Shown one piece after another: positions 1 through 12,684 of a stretch of DNA of 64,000 bases. The number at the start of each line of letters is the position of its first letter. The first letter of the stretch is position 1. The notes beneath the pieces were generated by a model. That model made no database searches, had not been told where the DNA came from, and worked only from the letters and a program-made list of their open reading frames with translations. The stretch covers positions 27,856,272 through 27,920,271 of the forward strand of contig NC_026659.2 of NCBI RefSeq assembly GCF_000004075.3, given 5' to 3'. Made by a program: the position numbers and the translations under genes. Source of the DNA: Cucumis sativus (lineage: Eukaryota; Streptophyta; Magnoliopsida; Cucurbitales; Cucurbitaceae).

Positions 1-158
1 TTGATGAGGCAAATGCCAACGTTTTTGCGGTAACCTTCGGGAGGAGCTTCCATTGATGAGGAGGTCGAACGCAGAGCAGATGAGAAAAATGGAGGAGGAG
101 GAGGACGACGATAGTGAAAAAGTGAGTGACTAAGAACGACGCATCGGTTTAAGGCCAT
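1..158 (-). CDS. NUDT26: Nudix hydrolase, NUDT26-like, chloroplast-type (5' end only)
   Basis: The minus strand is open from an ATG at 158 to the window edge, about 52 codons. The first 35 or so residues are rich in Ser, Arg and Pro and hydrophobic residues, as in a chloroplast transit peptide. They are followed by M-E-A-P-P-E-G-Y-R-K-N-V-G-I-C-L-I, which matches the conserved start of the plant RppH/NudH-like diadenosine tetraphosphate hydrolases (Arabidopsis NUDT25, 26 and 27). The Nudix box itself lies outside the window. Family members hydrolyse Ap4A-type dinucleotides; plastid forms are NUDT26 and NUDT27. I chose the ATG at 158 over the in-frame ATG at 53 because the extension looks like a plastid transit peptide and begins M-A-L as NUDT26 does. 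An internal start at 53 would give a cytosolic NUDT25-like form. Confidence 0.75.
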   Translation of the reverse strand, partial: MALNRCVVLSHSLFHYRRPPPPPFFSSALRSTSSSMEAPPEGYRKNVGICLI

Positions 159-2555
159 TTCTTTGAAGCGTTCACCCAACGCTTTATTTATTCTTCTCTC
201 TCCCAATATTTTGTTTTCATTTTCTTTTCTATTGATATGAGAGATGTTCCTAACACAAGGCTGTTTGAAGTCGGGAATGTATTATGACTCGGAATTGTCA
301 ACGTTCTTTTGTGTATTCGGAATTCTCTACCTTCTTCTAGGTGAGATCGACGAGTTAAATAGATGTGTCTAATTCAGAAAAAAAATAACGCTTAACTTTG
401 AAATTTCTATGATCCAGCCACCGAAAAGAAAGTACACATTGTTGATATATCTATTAACTTTTAATTCTTTTAAGTCTTTCTTGACATTACTTATATCAAC
501 TTTTAATTCTTTTGAGTATTTCTTAACATTACTTTCATGTTCTCGAGATCTCTCTCATTCAGATGTGATATCGATTCATTTATGTCTCTCTCCTATTCTC
601 ACGCGTTACAGCTTATATATATAGACTTATTGAGAGATTATTGTTTATATTTGGAGGTTTGTTTGTTGTGTTGATATCTATCATATTTTGGTGTGATCGG
701 AAGTTGTTATACTTCCTTTCCAGGTAGTTAGTCGATTGTGTGATCTAAAGTTTTTCTTTATTGTTTGTAGTAGCTTGAGAGTTCTATAGAGAGAGTTAAA
801 GGTGATTGTCGGTCTTACGAGCTTTTTCATTCAGTTGTGATTGTCTTCTTTGGTTTGCTTTGGTTCTTGTTTCGTGTATAAGTCTTTTGAATTTTTATAT
901 TCGTCTTGGTCTTTGATAGTAAAATTATCTTCTTTTATTGCAATTTAATGTCTTTCTAAAAAGCAAAATAAAAATTAAGACTTTAGTAATGTATACCTTA
1001 TGTATTTAGTATTTGACGTTTTACTGAATGAAACGTTGTATCATTTACATTACGAGTTTCACTCCATTCTTAAATGTATATTTTGTGACAAACAATATGG
1101 TTTTCAAAAGTTGATTGAGAATTAAGTTTGTGTGTATAATTTGGTAGATTGTACAGATCATCGGAGCATTGACCATGCAAGGTGATCTCCAATCGAACAC
1201 TTTAAATATTGAATCTTATCTATATTTTATTACACAAAATAACCTACGATTTTACAACTCTACTGGTTCAGTCTTGTGTTTAAATAGACATTCAAGACTA
1301 CTTTAAAAATGCAACACTAATGCAAATATTAAGTGTTTCATTTTTACAACATGTGTTATCACGCTGATATTTATTTTATTATTATTTTAAATGATAAACT
1401 AAGAAAACCTAAACAACTATGACATCAAATGTAATAAGTTCAATTTCAAGAGTTAATTAATGGAACCAAAGGCTAATGTTGAAAGTATAAAACTAAGGCA
1501 TAAAGTTTTAGTCACAAAAGACAAACCACCAAAACACCTAACATGCTTAACAATCAACTATGTGTTTTGTTTTATATCTTATTGATGACTTATATATAAT
1601 TAAATGTTATGTATCTATCTATACCCAAATTCGACACGTCTTTCCAACGATTTGAATAAATATTTATAAGTGAAGCAAAAGTGTTAATAACGAGCACATA
1701 ATTTTAAAATCCATTTAAGTTATTGTACTTTTTTTGGTTTGGTTAATTTATTTTCATATTTTTAAAATGTTCGTTATGATATTCATTAGCTTTCAAAAGT
1801 AACCGTTTTGATTAATAAAAATGGAGTGAAAATGACCATTTTTTGAAATATGAAAATTTTAGAAATAACATAAACAAAATGAACCAACATTTGAAATTGC
1901 AGTGGCCAAGTGAACATTTTAACATATGTATATCGAAACTAAACTACCAAACTAATATATAGGTTAATGCATTGATGAGAAAATATAAAAGACTAAAATT
2001 GAGTGTTTGCAAAAATAGTAAAAAAGTTTATGATAATAGGACTCACGTCACTCAAATTCTTATATTGTAAAAGTAGCAAATTTAAAAGCGGATAAAAAAC
2101 TAGTGTTATGAACTGTTACCATTGAACTATTGTCCATAATAACGATTTAAGAAACGTGATATCTTCGTCAATAACTTGTATCAAATATAATTTTGAATAA
2201 CATACTTCATATTTTGAAAACTTATACTATTTTTTAAATATCTTATTATTATGTTATTCACTATAATTTTACTAATATTCAATAAAAAAAAACAAGAAAA
2301 TGGAAAGAAGAAAAAGAAAGAGGAGGAAAAGAAAAGCAATGGAAAGGGGTCGAAGCCAAGTCTAGAGGGAGACTTGGTATGTAAGAAGCAAAGCTTCATG
2401 GTTTGGTTGTACAGACTACAGATACAAATACAATACAACCTGTCAAACCCCACAATCATAACCTCAAATTCCTCCATTTTTCTTTTTCTTCCTTCCATTT
2501 TCAAGCCCATCAAATTTGAATTCAGGTGAGCTGAGGAAGACAGAGAAATCCGACG
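159..2555. other. Intergenic: shared upstream region of two divergent genes
   Basis: This AT-rich stretch separates the divergent Nudix (minus) and EXO70A1 (plus) genes, so both promoters should lie here. No convincing coding region is seen. One copy of a dispersed repeat (about 2008-2100) is present. The last 250 bases before the EXO70A1 ATG become purine- then pyrimidine-rich and probably include its 5' UTR. Confidence 0.6.
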
Positions 2556-5500
2556 ATGGGTGTTCCTGCAACTGCAACTGCAGCTTTGGGGGATGATTTT
2601 CTCAGAGAAAGAGCGGCTAAGATGAGAGAATCACTGCAAAAGAGCCAAACTATTACTGATAACGTTGTCACCATTCTTGGCTCCTTTGACCACCGTCTTT
2701 CTGCTCTCGAAACCGCCATGCGCCCTACTCAGGTTAGTTCTACACAAAAAGGTGGAGGATGATGATGATGGAAAGTTTTCTTGTCGAGAAATTTTACATG
2801 GGTCTGTCTTCTTTGTTGATTCCGACCAATTGAATCGGTTGACTTCCTTTTTACTATGCGAGAATCGTCCATTTTTATTTCGCTTCTTGCTTCTCTTCAG
2901 AATCCAATTTTAGATCCGGGTTGTTGCCTTTTTTTTTTTTTGCCTTTTATCTTCTCTGTCTCCCCGATCTTGGGTTTGTCTATTTTCCGTATTTTTTCGT
3001 GTTGTTGTGATTCTGTTCTGTTGTTGATTCTTACTGTTTAGGTTCTTAATTATTTTGGGGCTTTTGCAGATCAGAACTAATTCAATTCGTAAAGCTCACG
3101 AAAACATTGATAAGACTTTGAAGTCTGCGGAGGTTATTTTAACACAATTTGATCTCTCTCGTCAGGTTGGTCATTTTGATTCTTCAAGCTTGGTCTGTTC
3201 AATTGCTTAGTTATTTTTTGCATCCATTTAGTTGTTTATGAGCTTAAAAATCTCTGACCATTTTTATTAAACAAGAAGAAGAAGAAAAAAAAAAAACTTT
3301 AACTCACAACCAACAACCAAATGTACTAATTATGGTTGGTTGGGTGGATGGGGGAAATGAAATGATGTCTTGTCAAGTATAACCGAATATCATGCCTTGA
3401 AAGCTAATATTCAAAGTGATACGAGGAGAATTTGCTTTTCATCAAACCCAAAACCCTTATATATATCTTTCAGTTTCAATTCAGATTATCGATAAATATT
3501 ATGATTATGATGGCATGAATTTGTGTTTGTATGTTTTTGATAAATCTTCTGAGAGCATTTACACAATATGCATGGGATACTCTTGAATCTTATCCAAGAA
3601 ACAAGCAAAAGAATAACGTCGTTGATGAAATTTTTTCTTCCATTCCAAACTTGTGGGTTTTTTTTGGAACTCCACAAGGCCAAGATCTAAAAAAAGTCAA
3701 TGTTATTTGAAATGTAAATTGATTATAGAAAGTCTATTATGAATGAGGATGTAATGGTATGATATTGTCTATTTTGAGCGTACATCCTCATGACTTTGCT
3801 TTTTGTACAAAGGTCTTAAACCAATGGAGATAGTTGTTCTCACTTATATACCCACGATCATCCCTTTACTTAACCGAAGTGGGACTTTGGTCGCACTCCC
3901 AACTGACGACAGCCTTTTCTTATGGTTGTAGAATTTGAACCTTTATATTGGAAATTCTCTACATTTACCCATTGGTGATTCCTGAAATGCAATTTGATTT
4001 AGCGGACTAAATCAAGTAATATGAGCACAGCTGCCGCATGAGTGTTAGTTTAGAAATTTCTGTTATTTAGATGAGTAATGACCTATTTTCAGGAACTTGT
4101 AACTAGTATCAGTAGATTTTAAAAACAAAGAGTATTGGGAGAATTTGATAGTGATGTTATTCATTTATACCACTTTTTTTATGCACTAAAATTTATTTCA
4201 TTTAGTTTCATATGTGTTTCCCTGACACCCAAATATTGTAGGCGGGTTGTTCAGTGAGATTAGTCGAAGTGTGCATAAGTTGGCCTTGATACTCACAAAT
4301 GTAAAAAAAAATGTAATGTATCCTAATTAAAAATTGTAAGGGTTCAACAGAATTACTACCCATCTGTATGAAGGAAAATCTTAAGATATAAATCTTCATT
4401 ATTAAATTACATTTGCAGGTTCGGAAAAATGTAATTGGCATCTTTTATCAAAGGGCCAGCTAAAATTGTTAGGACTTAATGTTGAAGATTTGGACACGCC
4501 TCTGAATGTGGCTAGGTGTGACCTGTATTACTTCTTGGCTTATTGACTATTGTTCTGGTGTGCAGGCAGAAACAAAAATACTTAGAGGGCCACATGAGGA
4601 TTTGGAAAGTTATCTCGGGGCGATTGGTCAATTAAGAAACATTATCAAATTTTTTAGCAGCCATAAAGGTTTTAAGAGTAGCGAGGTAGTGCTTAACCAG
4701 GCAAATAATCTGCTTGCAAAAGCAATCTCAAAGCTGGAAGATGAGTTCAGACAGCTATTATCTTCCTACAGGTTTCTACATTTTTTTTGAAAGAACTCTA
4801 CATACATGATAAGAATGCTCCTTCATTGACTCATGGATTTTCTCGGAAGTACAAATCATTTCTCCTATTAAAAAAGTTATTTTTTATATTTGTAAATATT
4901 TTGGTTCATTTTGCTATATTTGAAAACAACCCTAATTATAATGATACAACATTCTAAATTAAAAAATAATCATAGGTAATTTTCAAAATTATTTTTCTTA
5001 ATTATTTTGATGTATTCTTTATATGAGCAATGCATATTACTGGAGCTAAGTTTTCATGTGTAAGTTTTTAATATTTGTTGGGGCCAATTCAGCAAACCTG
5101 TGGAGCCTGAGCGTCTTTTCGATTGCCTGCCAAAATCGTTGCAACCATCTTCAGATTCTCCTGGTCATGATTCAGGTGGAAAGAATCATCATTCTGCTCA
5201 TCATGATAATAGCTTAGAGACTGCTGTCTACACACCTCCCACTCTCATACCACCACGAGTTCTACCACTGCTGCATGATTTATCACAGCAAATGGTTCAA
5301 GCTGGTCATCAACAACAAATTTTAAAAGTTTATAGGTATGAAGCTCCATTTTTCTAAAAATGTTTGTTACTGTAAAAGTGACTTGATTATCTTGTGCATG
5401 TTTCTTTGGGTCATCATTCTTTTATTGGTGTACTGATGGCCGAACCATATCTCAAGGAACTCTTATAAAAGAACCCAGTTTAAATTGAAGAAACTTAACT

Positions 5501-8500
5501 ATTTCGACATCATTGACACTTCTTATTGGGGGAAAAATTGTATGGTTGAAGACAACGGGGCTACTATGATCTGAGAACGTACTCTCAGGAAAAGAAGTTC
5601 CCAGCCGAAAAATCTTCCCTAAAATGACTTTATATCTGTTTAAGAATTTCACCAAAGAGAGTGTGTGGCTTATCTCCATATCTTCTTTTGACCAGGGACA
5701 CCCGTTCAGTTGTCCTGGAAGAAAGCCTACGGAAATTAGGAGTTGAAAAACTTAGCAAAGAGGATGTCCAGAAGATGGCATGGGAGGTTTTAGAGGCAAA
5801 AATTGGGAACTGGATTCATTTTATGCGTATTGCAGTAAGCACATTATACTTCATATTTAATGAGTTTTTCTTGTGGCTTCCAAATAAATTTTATGCTTAA
5901 TCACAGGTTAAACTGCTATTTGCTGGTGAACGAAAAGTTTGTGACCAAATATTTGAAGGCTTTGAGTCACTTAGAGATCAATCATTTGCAGAGGTTACAA
6001 GTAGTAGTGTTTCTGTGCTATTCAGTTTTGGGGAGGCGATTGCAAATAGCAAGAGGTCACCAGAAAAGTTGTTTGTACTTCTGGACATGTATGAAATTAT
6101 GCGAGAGCTTCACTCTGAGGTATGAGTAATACTTGGGTTTCACCTGCATATTGCATGTACTTGTTGTTAAAAAGCATCTAGCTAGAGTTCTGTTTGGAGA
6201 TTGCAAAATGACGAGCTTTTCCAACTCCAGCATGATTTCCTTTCCGAGCCCTGATGAAAGAAAAACGTTTGGATTATAACCTTCTTTGTTGTGGTTTTTT
6301 TATTTTTAAAAAGTCTCTTTCCCACCTGTGTCATAAGTGACCCTCAATCCGTCACATTGCTTTGTCCATTCTTATCATACTCTAAAGAGAGATCTCTTTT
6401 TCTAATTAAGTACTGCTGTTTAAGGACTTTGCATTCTTCTACCTCATTAGGTTTTATTTTACTTGATTGGAATTCCTTCCTCTGGTGAGCTTATTTCTTT
6501 TTTGGCTGCTTTTTTATCCTTCACTTTTCTCTATGGGATGTATATTAATAAAAGTGCCTTCTTTGTTGGCTTTTTGTTACATATTCATTCAGCCCCTTTT
6601 CAAATCATGTTCCCCTGTTGATGGGTTGGGGGTGAGATGTTCCATCTCTTTCAATGCTGTTCATTTGAAGCTGCGTGAATATTTTGCTCGTCTTTTTTTG
6701 CCTCTAGAAAGATGGACTACAAATATGAAAAAATGCTTCCAATTAGTTTTAAAAAGGGTTCCTCGTTATTTTTTCTCCTTGCTATATGATAATTTAATGA
6801 CTATACTATACAACCAGACAAGATCTGTGCACGGGCACAAACAATCAGCTTATTGTATATTTGTCTTTAACCTTTTACTTTGCCATTGACAGAGTAAATT
6901 TTTAACCGGTCATTGATTGTAATTTAAACTCGTTCAGATAGAGACAATTTTTAAGGGTAAAGCATGCAGTGAGATCAAGGAATCTGCATCGAGTCTGACC
7001 AAACGGCTTGCACAGACAGCTAAGGATACATTTGGTGATTTTGAGGTAGCTGTTGAAAAAGATGCCACAAAAACTGCGGTGTTGGATGGAACTGTTCATC
7101 CTTTAACAAGCTATGTGATCAATTACGTCAAATTTCTTTTTGAGTAAGTAAATTCTATACCAATTTATGGATATTTAGGACTTCACATTTTGATCCATAT
7201 CGTTTGATTATTTATACAGTGATTTGTTGGTTTAATTTTATTCACGATGACAAGCAGTCACACTCTACTTCAAGAAAATAATATTCACCATTTATTAATG
7301 AAGTACCTAAGGACTCTCGATGATGCTGTTGCTTTCTTGTTGGATGCCAATTTAAAATAGTTCTTCTTTCTATTTTTTTTAAACATAAAGTTTGGTTTCT
7401 CATTTTAAAAAAAGGCGAAACATCATTCTGCATTCTTAGTGAATCTTTAGATGCTTTATCCCTCTGGCCCTCTGCTGTCTCTTCAGTTTCATTCTATCTA
7501 ATTTTTCTTATTTGTGCTTTTGTTGATCAACAAATTTCTACTTGAAAAAATTTCAGCTATCAAGCAACCTTGAAGCAGCTTTTCCAAGAATTTGAAGATA
7601 GTGGTCAAACGAATTCAGAATTGGCCAGTGTCACAATGCAAATAATGCAGGCTCTTCAGTCTAATTTGGATGGAAAATCTAAGCATTACAGAGATCCTGC
7701 TTTGACTCACTTATTCCTCATGAACAACATACACTATATAGTTAGATCTGTTCGCAGGTATGCTTCATATATGCTATTTTTATAACTTGTTTACTTGTGC
7801 AAAGTTTTACTTATTAAATGATTGTCTTTGCAGATCTGAAGCCAAGGATTTGCTGGGGGACGATTGGGTTCAGAGACATAGGAGGGTCGTACAACAACAT
7901 GCAAATCAGTATAAAAGGAATGCTTGGTCAAAGGTGATCAACTATATATGTATTGACTAGAAACATATACATTTGTTGATATTTAAAACGTTACAAGCAG
8001 ACCCTTATAGAAACAAATCAACTAAACCCACTAAAATCGTCGTTTTTGGAGGTCCAAAGTCTGAACTTTTGTAAAGCTTGGTTTACTCGTACCCTGTTGT
8101 GCTTACTAAAAAAAGAGAAAAAACTTGCAGATCCTGCAATGCCTCTCTGTTCAAGGGTTAACTTCATCTGGCGGTGGCAGCGTACCAGGTATAGATGGAG
8201 GAAATAGTAGCGGTGTTTCTAAGGCACTTATTAAAGACAGGTTACCCTCACAATAACTTTATGTGACTAAATACTTATTTTTATATTACTTTTATTATAA
8301 CTGGAGTATTGTTTTATTACCAGGTTCAAGACTTTCAATATGCAATTTGAGGAACTGCATCAAAGACAATCTCAATGGGCAGTTCCTGATACTGAGTTGC
8401 GGGAGTCTCTAAGACTTTCGGTTGCTGAAGTCTTACTTCCTGCATACAGATCCTTCCTGAAACGTTTTGGGTGCGTATCCCTCTTCTCTCCCATAGATGT

Positions 8501-8980
8501 TATTGAAATATTTATGCCATGTTTAAATTTACATAGTTTTAATCAAGTATCGAACAGATGTTGGAATGATGCCTTGGTTCTATTATTTGGCACTTAGAAA
8601 GACCAATAATCAGATCTCGCTAAATTGTATTAGTATTATATATAAATCATCTAACTCTACCCATTCCTCTGCAATCTGTACTCTTTGACATTTCTCTTTA
8701 ACACCAAACTGATATCTTCCATGCGTGGGTCATAGCTAACACACTGTTAGCAAACCACGTAAATATTTATCGTTTATGTTTTGTTTATCAATTGACTTCA
8801 TTGTAAATGTAAAAGTTTTAGTTTGACGTCCCCTGTCATTCTGTCGATATTGAAATATGCAGGCCACTGATTGATGGTGGAAAGAATCCCCAAAAGTACG
8901 TCAGATACCAGCCAGAGGATCTCGAAAGGATGCTGGGAGAATTTTTTGAAGGGAAGAATGTGAATGAACCTAAACGGTAA
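2556..8980 (+). CDS. EXO70A1: Exocyst complex component EXO70A1
   Basis: Twelve exons give 651 residues: 2556-2732, 3070-3165, 4566-4771, 5093-5335, 5696-5834, 5907-6119, 6938-7143, 7557-7757, 7834-7933, 8131-8240, 8324-8470, 8863-8980. All introns are GT-AG and every phase closes. The N-terminus has [20 protein letters not shown] and [18 protein letters not shown], and the C-terminus has [14 protein letters not shown] and ends NEPKR. All are diagnostic of plant EXO70A1 (about 638 residues in Arabidopsis). A divergent linker rich in His and Ser lies around residues 170-200, where family members vary. The product is a subunit of the octameric exocyst that tethers secretory vesicles to the plasma membrane; in Arabidopsis it supports polar growth, Casparian strip and xylem development. 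The C-terminal Exo70 domain binds phosphoinositides. No internal damage is seen, so the gene should be functional. Confidence 0.95.
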
Positions 8981-9874
8981 GACATGGAGTTCCACGGTCT
9001 CTTTGGCTTTATAACGCCAAGATCGATCGGCTTGGTGACTTACAGTCATTGCTCCAAGTTGCTGCCTGTTTCTGGAGGCTCAAAATGCATGAAGTTGATG
9101 ATGAGTTTTAGCATCCCTGCATAAATTACACTGTTGTCAGCACCTTGGCCTTTTTGATTTCCCCTTCGTGTGTTGGATGGTTTCTCCTCTAATAATATTT
9201 TTCTACAATGTATATATAGGAACTATGTGAAGTTAATAGTATTCTTTTCTGTTTCTTCTTTCCCTCGTATCCCTTGTGAAGATGTCATTCATGTATTAAT
9301 ATCAAGCTCTCAAGGATGTTCTGTTTTTCCTTCATTCATTCTTCAATATTATTATCATTATTATTCTTTGTACTCTTCTAAAGGCACTTTCTTTGTTCTC
9401 TCTCCCCCAAGGTTCTTTACTTGGCCTAGTGATAAATGGACAACATCCCAATATGCACCATCTCCAACTTCTCTCTCCATGGCTCATACAAAAAGCAAAC
9501 AACTAAAATAATTAAAAATAGTTTGTATATATCACGTTATGATAGAACAATTTGGTGAAATGCACAAAGATAAATGAATTCTCTAATGTACGTAGGTATT
9601 TTTCGTGATAATATAAAGTATGACTTCGATAAAAGATATCTAGTCTACAATAGTTGTTAAATTGTCTTTTATTTATAATTATATAAAATTTAATCATGGA
9701 ATGGATCTACAGAATAAATGAATTTATTATTGGATGACAATATAAGTTAAATGGAGATCGAGCTCCCCATCTCAACCTTATACTCATCGAATGCATTAAT
9801 ATAAGTAGTTATAGTTACCCTAGTGGCATATTAATTTTTTTAGCCCTACCTTCTTCTAACAACATCCAAATGTG

Positions 9875-10010
9875 TCTCATAATAAATAATAGATAAATAA
9901 GATCAAAATAGTAAAATTATAAAATAAATAGATTTTTTTTTTGCAGGTTTCTCATAATAAATAATAAATAAATAAATGAAAAATACTAAAATTATAAAAT
10001 AAATAGAATT
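9875..10010. repeat. Imperfect tandem duplication, about 75 bp period
   Basis: The block starting tctcataataaataat occurs at 9875 and again at 9950. In both copies it continues into an aaaattataaaataaatag segment. Two degenerate copies are seen. Confidence 0.7.
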
Positions 10011-10156
10011 ATTTTTAAATGTAGTAAATTGAATCCAAATATATACCGATATGATCAAATATTGGTATTCCGAACAAAGAGTTTAAAATTTGAAAGGCCG
10101 AAATAGATGCACGTTGCGCGCCACCGAAGTGGACCTCAAAGTGAATTTATGGGAAT

Positions 10157-10339
10157 ATGGAGGCCGAGGCTTCAGGTTCTGCTACGCGGGAAAGAAAATT
10201 GGAGGATTCTCGAAGAACAATACTCGCTCCGGTAATCATAAACTTCTTTCTTCTTCATTTCTCTCGACTGCATACTTATCTGGAACAATCTGGTAATCAA
10301 TTCCTTATACTTCTAGTCTTCGTTCATTACTGTTCCTAA
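10157..10339 (+). other. Upstream ORF abutting the next start codon
   Basis: A 60-codon ORF starts at ATG 10157 and ends in TAA at 10337-10339, two bases before the ATG of the main coding region at 10342. I tested whether it is a spliced N-terminal extension, using a donor after the Ala-Pro codons and the acceptor ctag near 10313. That joins into an early stop, so it is more likely an upstream ORF in the leader, or lies upstream of the true transcription start. Confidence 0.4.
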
Positions 10340-10341
10340 AA

Positions 10342-12684
10342 ATGCCGGGAGGTGGTGAAATCACTGCTGATCCAACTATCGAAGCCTGCACCAAAGAGGC
10401 TTGCGATTCCAAGACCACGAAGCGTTTAGCCGATGATATCATGCCTCACATCCTCAATCTGTGAGTTCCTTTTTTTTTTTTTCTTCTTGATCTTTCACTC
10501 GTTAACTCTACTTTTTGTTTTTTGAACGATGAGATTATCTTTCTAGGTATGGATCTTCTGCAACGCCTCGTGATTTTGAAATCTACGCTCCCGATGCTTC
10601 GTTCGAGGATCCACTTACGAGAGCTCACGGGTATGTACTGTTGGATTGGATTTTAGAAGATGAATTTGTTGATTTACGATTTATTTGTTTGAAAAAGCAA
10701 TTGTGAGATCATTAATGACGACGAGGAGCTGAGTACAATTTATTGTGTATTGATCCGTGAATTGTTTATTTCAAAGTTGCTCTGTTTTTCGGTTCTGCAG
10801 TGTGAAGGAAATCAAATCGGCATTTTATTCTCTGTCCAAGGTTCTTATCACTTTCCACTCTTTGGAATTGGTTCCTTTAATTTTGACTATAACATAGCAT
10901 GTTTACGATTGAAAGTTCACTCAACTTTGTTTCTGTTCTGTATGAGATAGCTTTTTATTTCCTTTGAAATTGCTGATATGAATATATCAAATCAGATAAG
11001 GTAATTTGTCTCGAATTAGATGATGCTGATTGTTATAACCCAAACTTAAGCTAATGGATTATGGTAAATTCAAATTTAATTCACCAATTGAAGGTTCTCT
11101 CTTTGAGTTTGTTGTTTCCAAGGCATGCCTTGAAGCTGCTGCTTGGAGTTCAAAGTGGCACCATCTTGAAGGAGCATGTTGAGGATCCACATTAGAACTC
11201 ATTTCATCTAATAATAGTACCAATAAAATAGTTGTAGAAATTGGATCACCAAATGATAAAAATTGAACCTCAATCTTGTACAATTATTACAATTTCTACA
11301 ATTATGTAAGTTTGATGGTTCAATTTTTGCACTTGCATAAGTTCGAAGACTCAAATTTTACTATTGAATGTTAGAGGTAGAATTGCAACGGTCTACCATA
11401 CTTTAGGGATGGTTTCTACAAGTTTCCCTATAATTGCAACTACTTAGGATTTTAGAGACAACGTTGTCTGGACTGGAAGGAACACATTCACACATGTATT
11501 GGACACCAACTTCACATTATAAAGAAAGCCTTGAATTTCACCTTTTATTATATATGAATGAGCTTACACCCCCACTCCTATCAATATGGTAGGTTTTCAG
11601 TAAAGGGATTTGAATGTTTAGGGATGAATAGAAAATGAGATGAAATCTTCTCTAAATAATCTTCTACTTCTTGTTGCAGTTTTTGAGGATTCTTTTTTGG
11701 TATTTCTCAGGTCTTCAGTGAATCAAGAATTGTGGAATACAATTTCAACGAAAGACTTATTTCCCCTGGAAAACACGAGGTGCATGACCAAACAGTCACT
11801 ATTATTGTTTTCTTTCTATTATCAATTTATTAACGCTTATAGTTGACGAGAGAGTTTCAATTTTGAACACAGATTACAGTTGATAATAAGCAACACTACA
11901 AGTTTTTGGGAAGAAACATAGATTTGGAATCCCTCATCAAGTTGTATGTTGTTGAAGGAAAAATAGTTCGTCATGAGGACTGGTATGTTTGCCAACATTT
12001 TTCACCTTTTCATTTCTTTGAATAGACTTGTTGCCTGCATCTGCCTCTTAATCATTCTCTTGCTTGCAAGTTGTGCTCAAATCCATGAAAATTTGAACTT
12101 CAGTGGTGCATTCTAGATTGCATTCTTCTTTGTCCAACTCATCCAATTGCAACAGGAAAAAAATTAAACCGAGGTTGGAAAATTGGATAGGATACACAAA
12201 GATGAACTTAACCTTGAATGCACCATAGTTCGTTTTATTTTAGAGAATCTACAGAGCTTTAAACATAATAGCTCCAAAATTACTGTTTGATTGTATACTA
12301 TTTTTTGTTAGGGTAATTGCAACAGGTAAGGTTATTTAGTGTATAACATCTTTAAAGAATTGGAAATATCATAAAATCTATGAAACAGTTGATCACTATG
12401 GACTAATATTAGTGATGGACTTTCATTGGCGATAGGGTCTTGTCTATTTGTAATTTTTTTTTCAATGTCTCGTAGATATACTAATACTTTGAGTCTGATT
12501 GCTATGTTTGCAACAGCCACTTGTTAGCTCATAATTGATTTTGGGACTTTTGGTTAGGTGGAACAAGAAACCACTTTTGAATAGAGAAACAGTCCAATTA
12601 CCAATGGTTGGTCGGTTTTTGGAAATGACTCGGAGATGTGCAATGTTAGCAACTCATGCAATGATGGGATTTGGAAAAGATTAA
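10342..12684 (+). CDS. NTF2/SnoaL-like protein, DUF2358-type
   Basis: Six exons give 182 residues: 10342-10460, 10547-10630, 10801-10840, 11711-11779, 11873-11982, 12558-12684. All introns are GT-AG with consistent phases. The protein begins MPGGGEITADP. It then shows a cone-fold signature of the SnoaL/NTF2-like superfamily: YAPDASFEDPLTRAHGVKEI followed by an AFYSLSKVF helix. Later come LYVVEGKIVRHEDWW and a C-terminal helix ending MMGFGKD. This resembles the plant uncharacterised DUF2358/NTF2-like proteins; no enzymatic activity is established for that group as far as I know. No clear transit or signal peptide is visible. The third intron (10841-11710) is the longest. The start follows an upstream ORF closely, which suggests possible translational control. 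Family assignment is from motif memory only. Confidence 0.75.

Larger units (their letters stand above)
8981..10341. other. Intergenic between EXO70A1 and the NTF2-like gene
   Basis: This contains the EXO70A1 3' flank, then AT-rich sequence with a short tandem duplication (9875-10010). From about 10090 it is a GC-richer leader of the next gene, holding an upstream ORF at 10157-10339. Confidence 0.55.

Noticed and set aside
2181-2529. Overlapping ORFs on both strands before EXO70A1
   Set aside because: Low-complexity Lys- or Phe-rich translations of a purine tract in the likely leader; no domain.
11059-11283. 74 aa minus ORF inside intron 3 of the NTF2-like gene
   Set aside because: No recognisable motif and no Met-proximal support; it is best taken as intron sequence.
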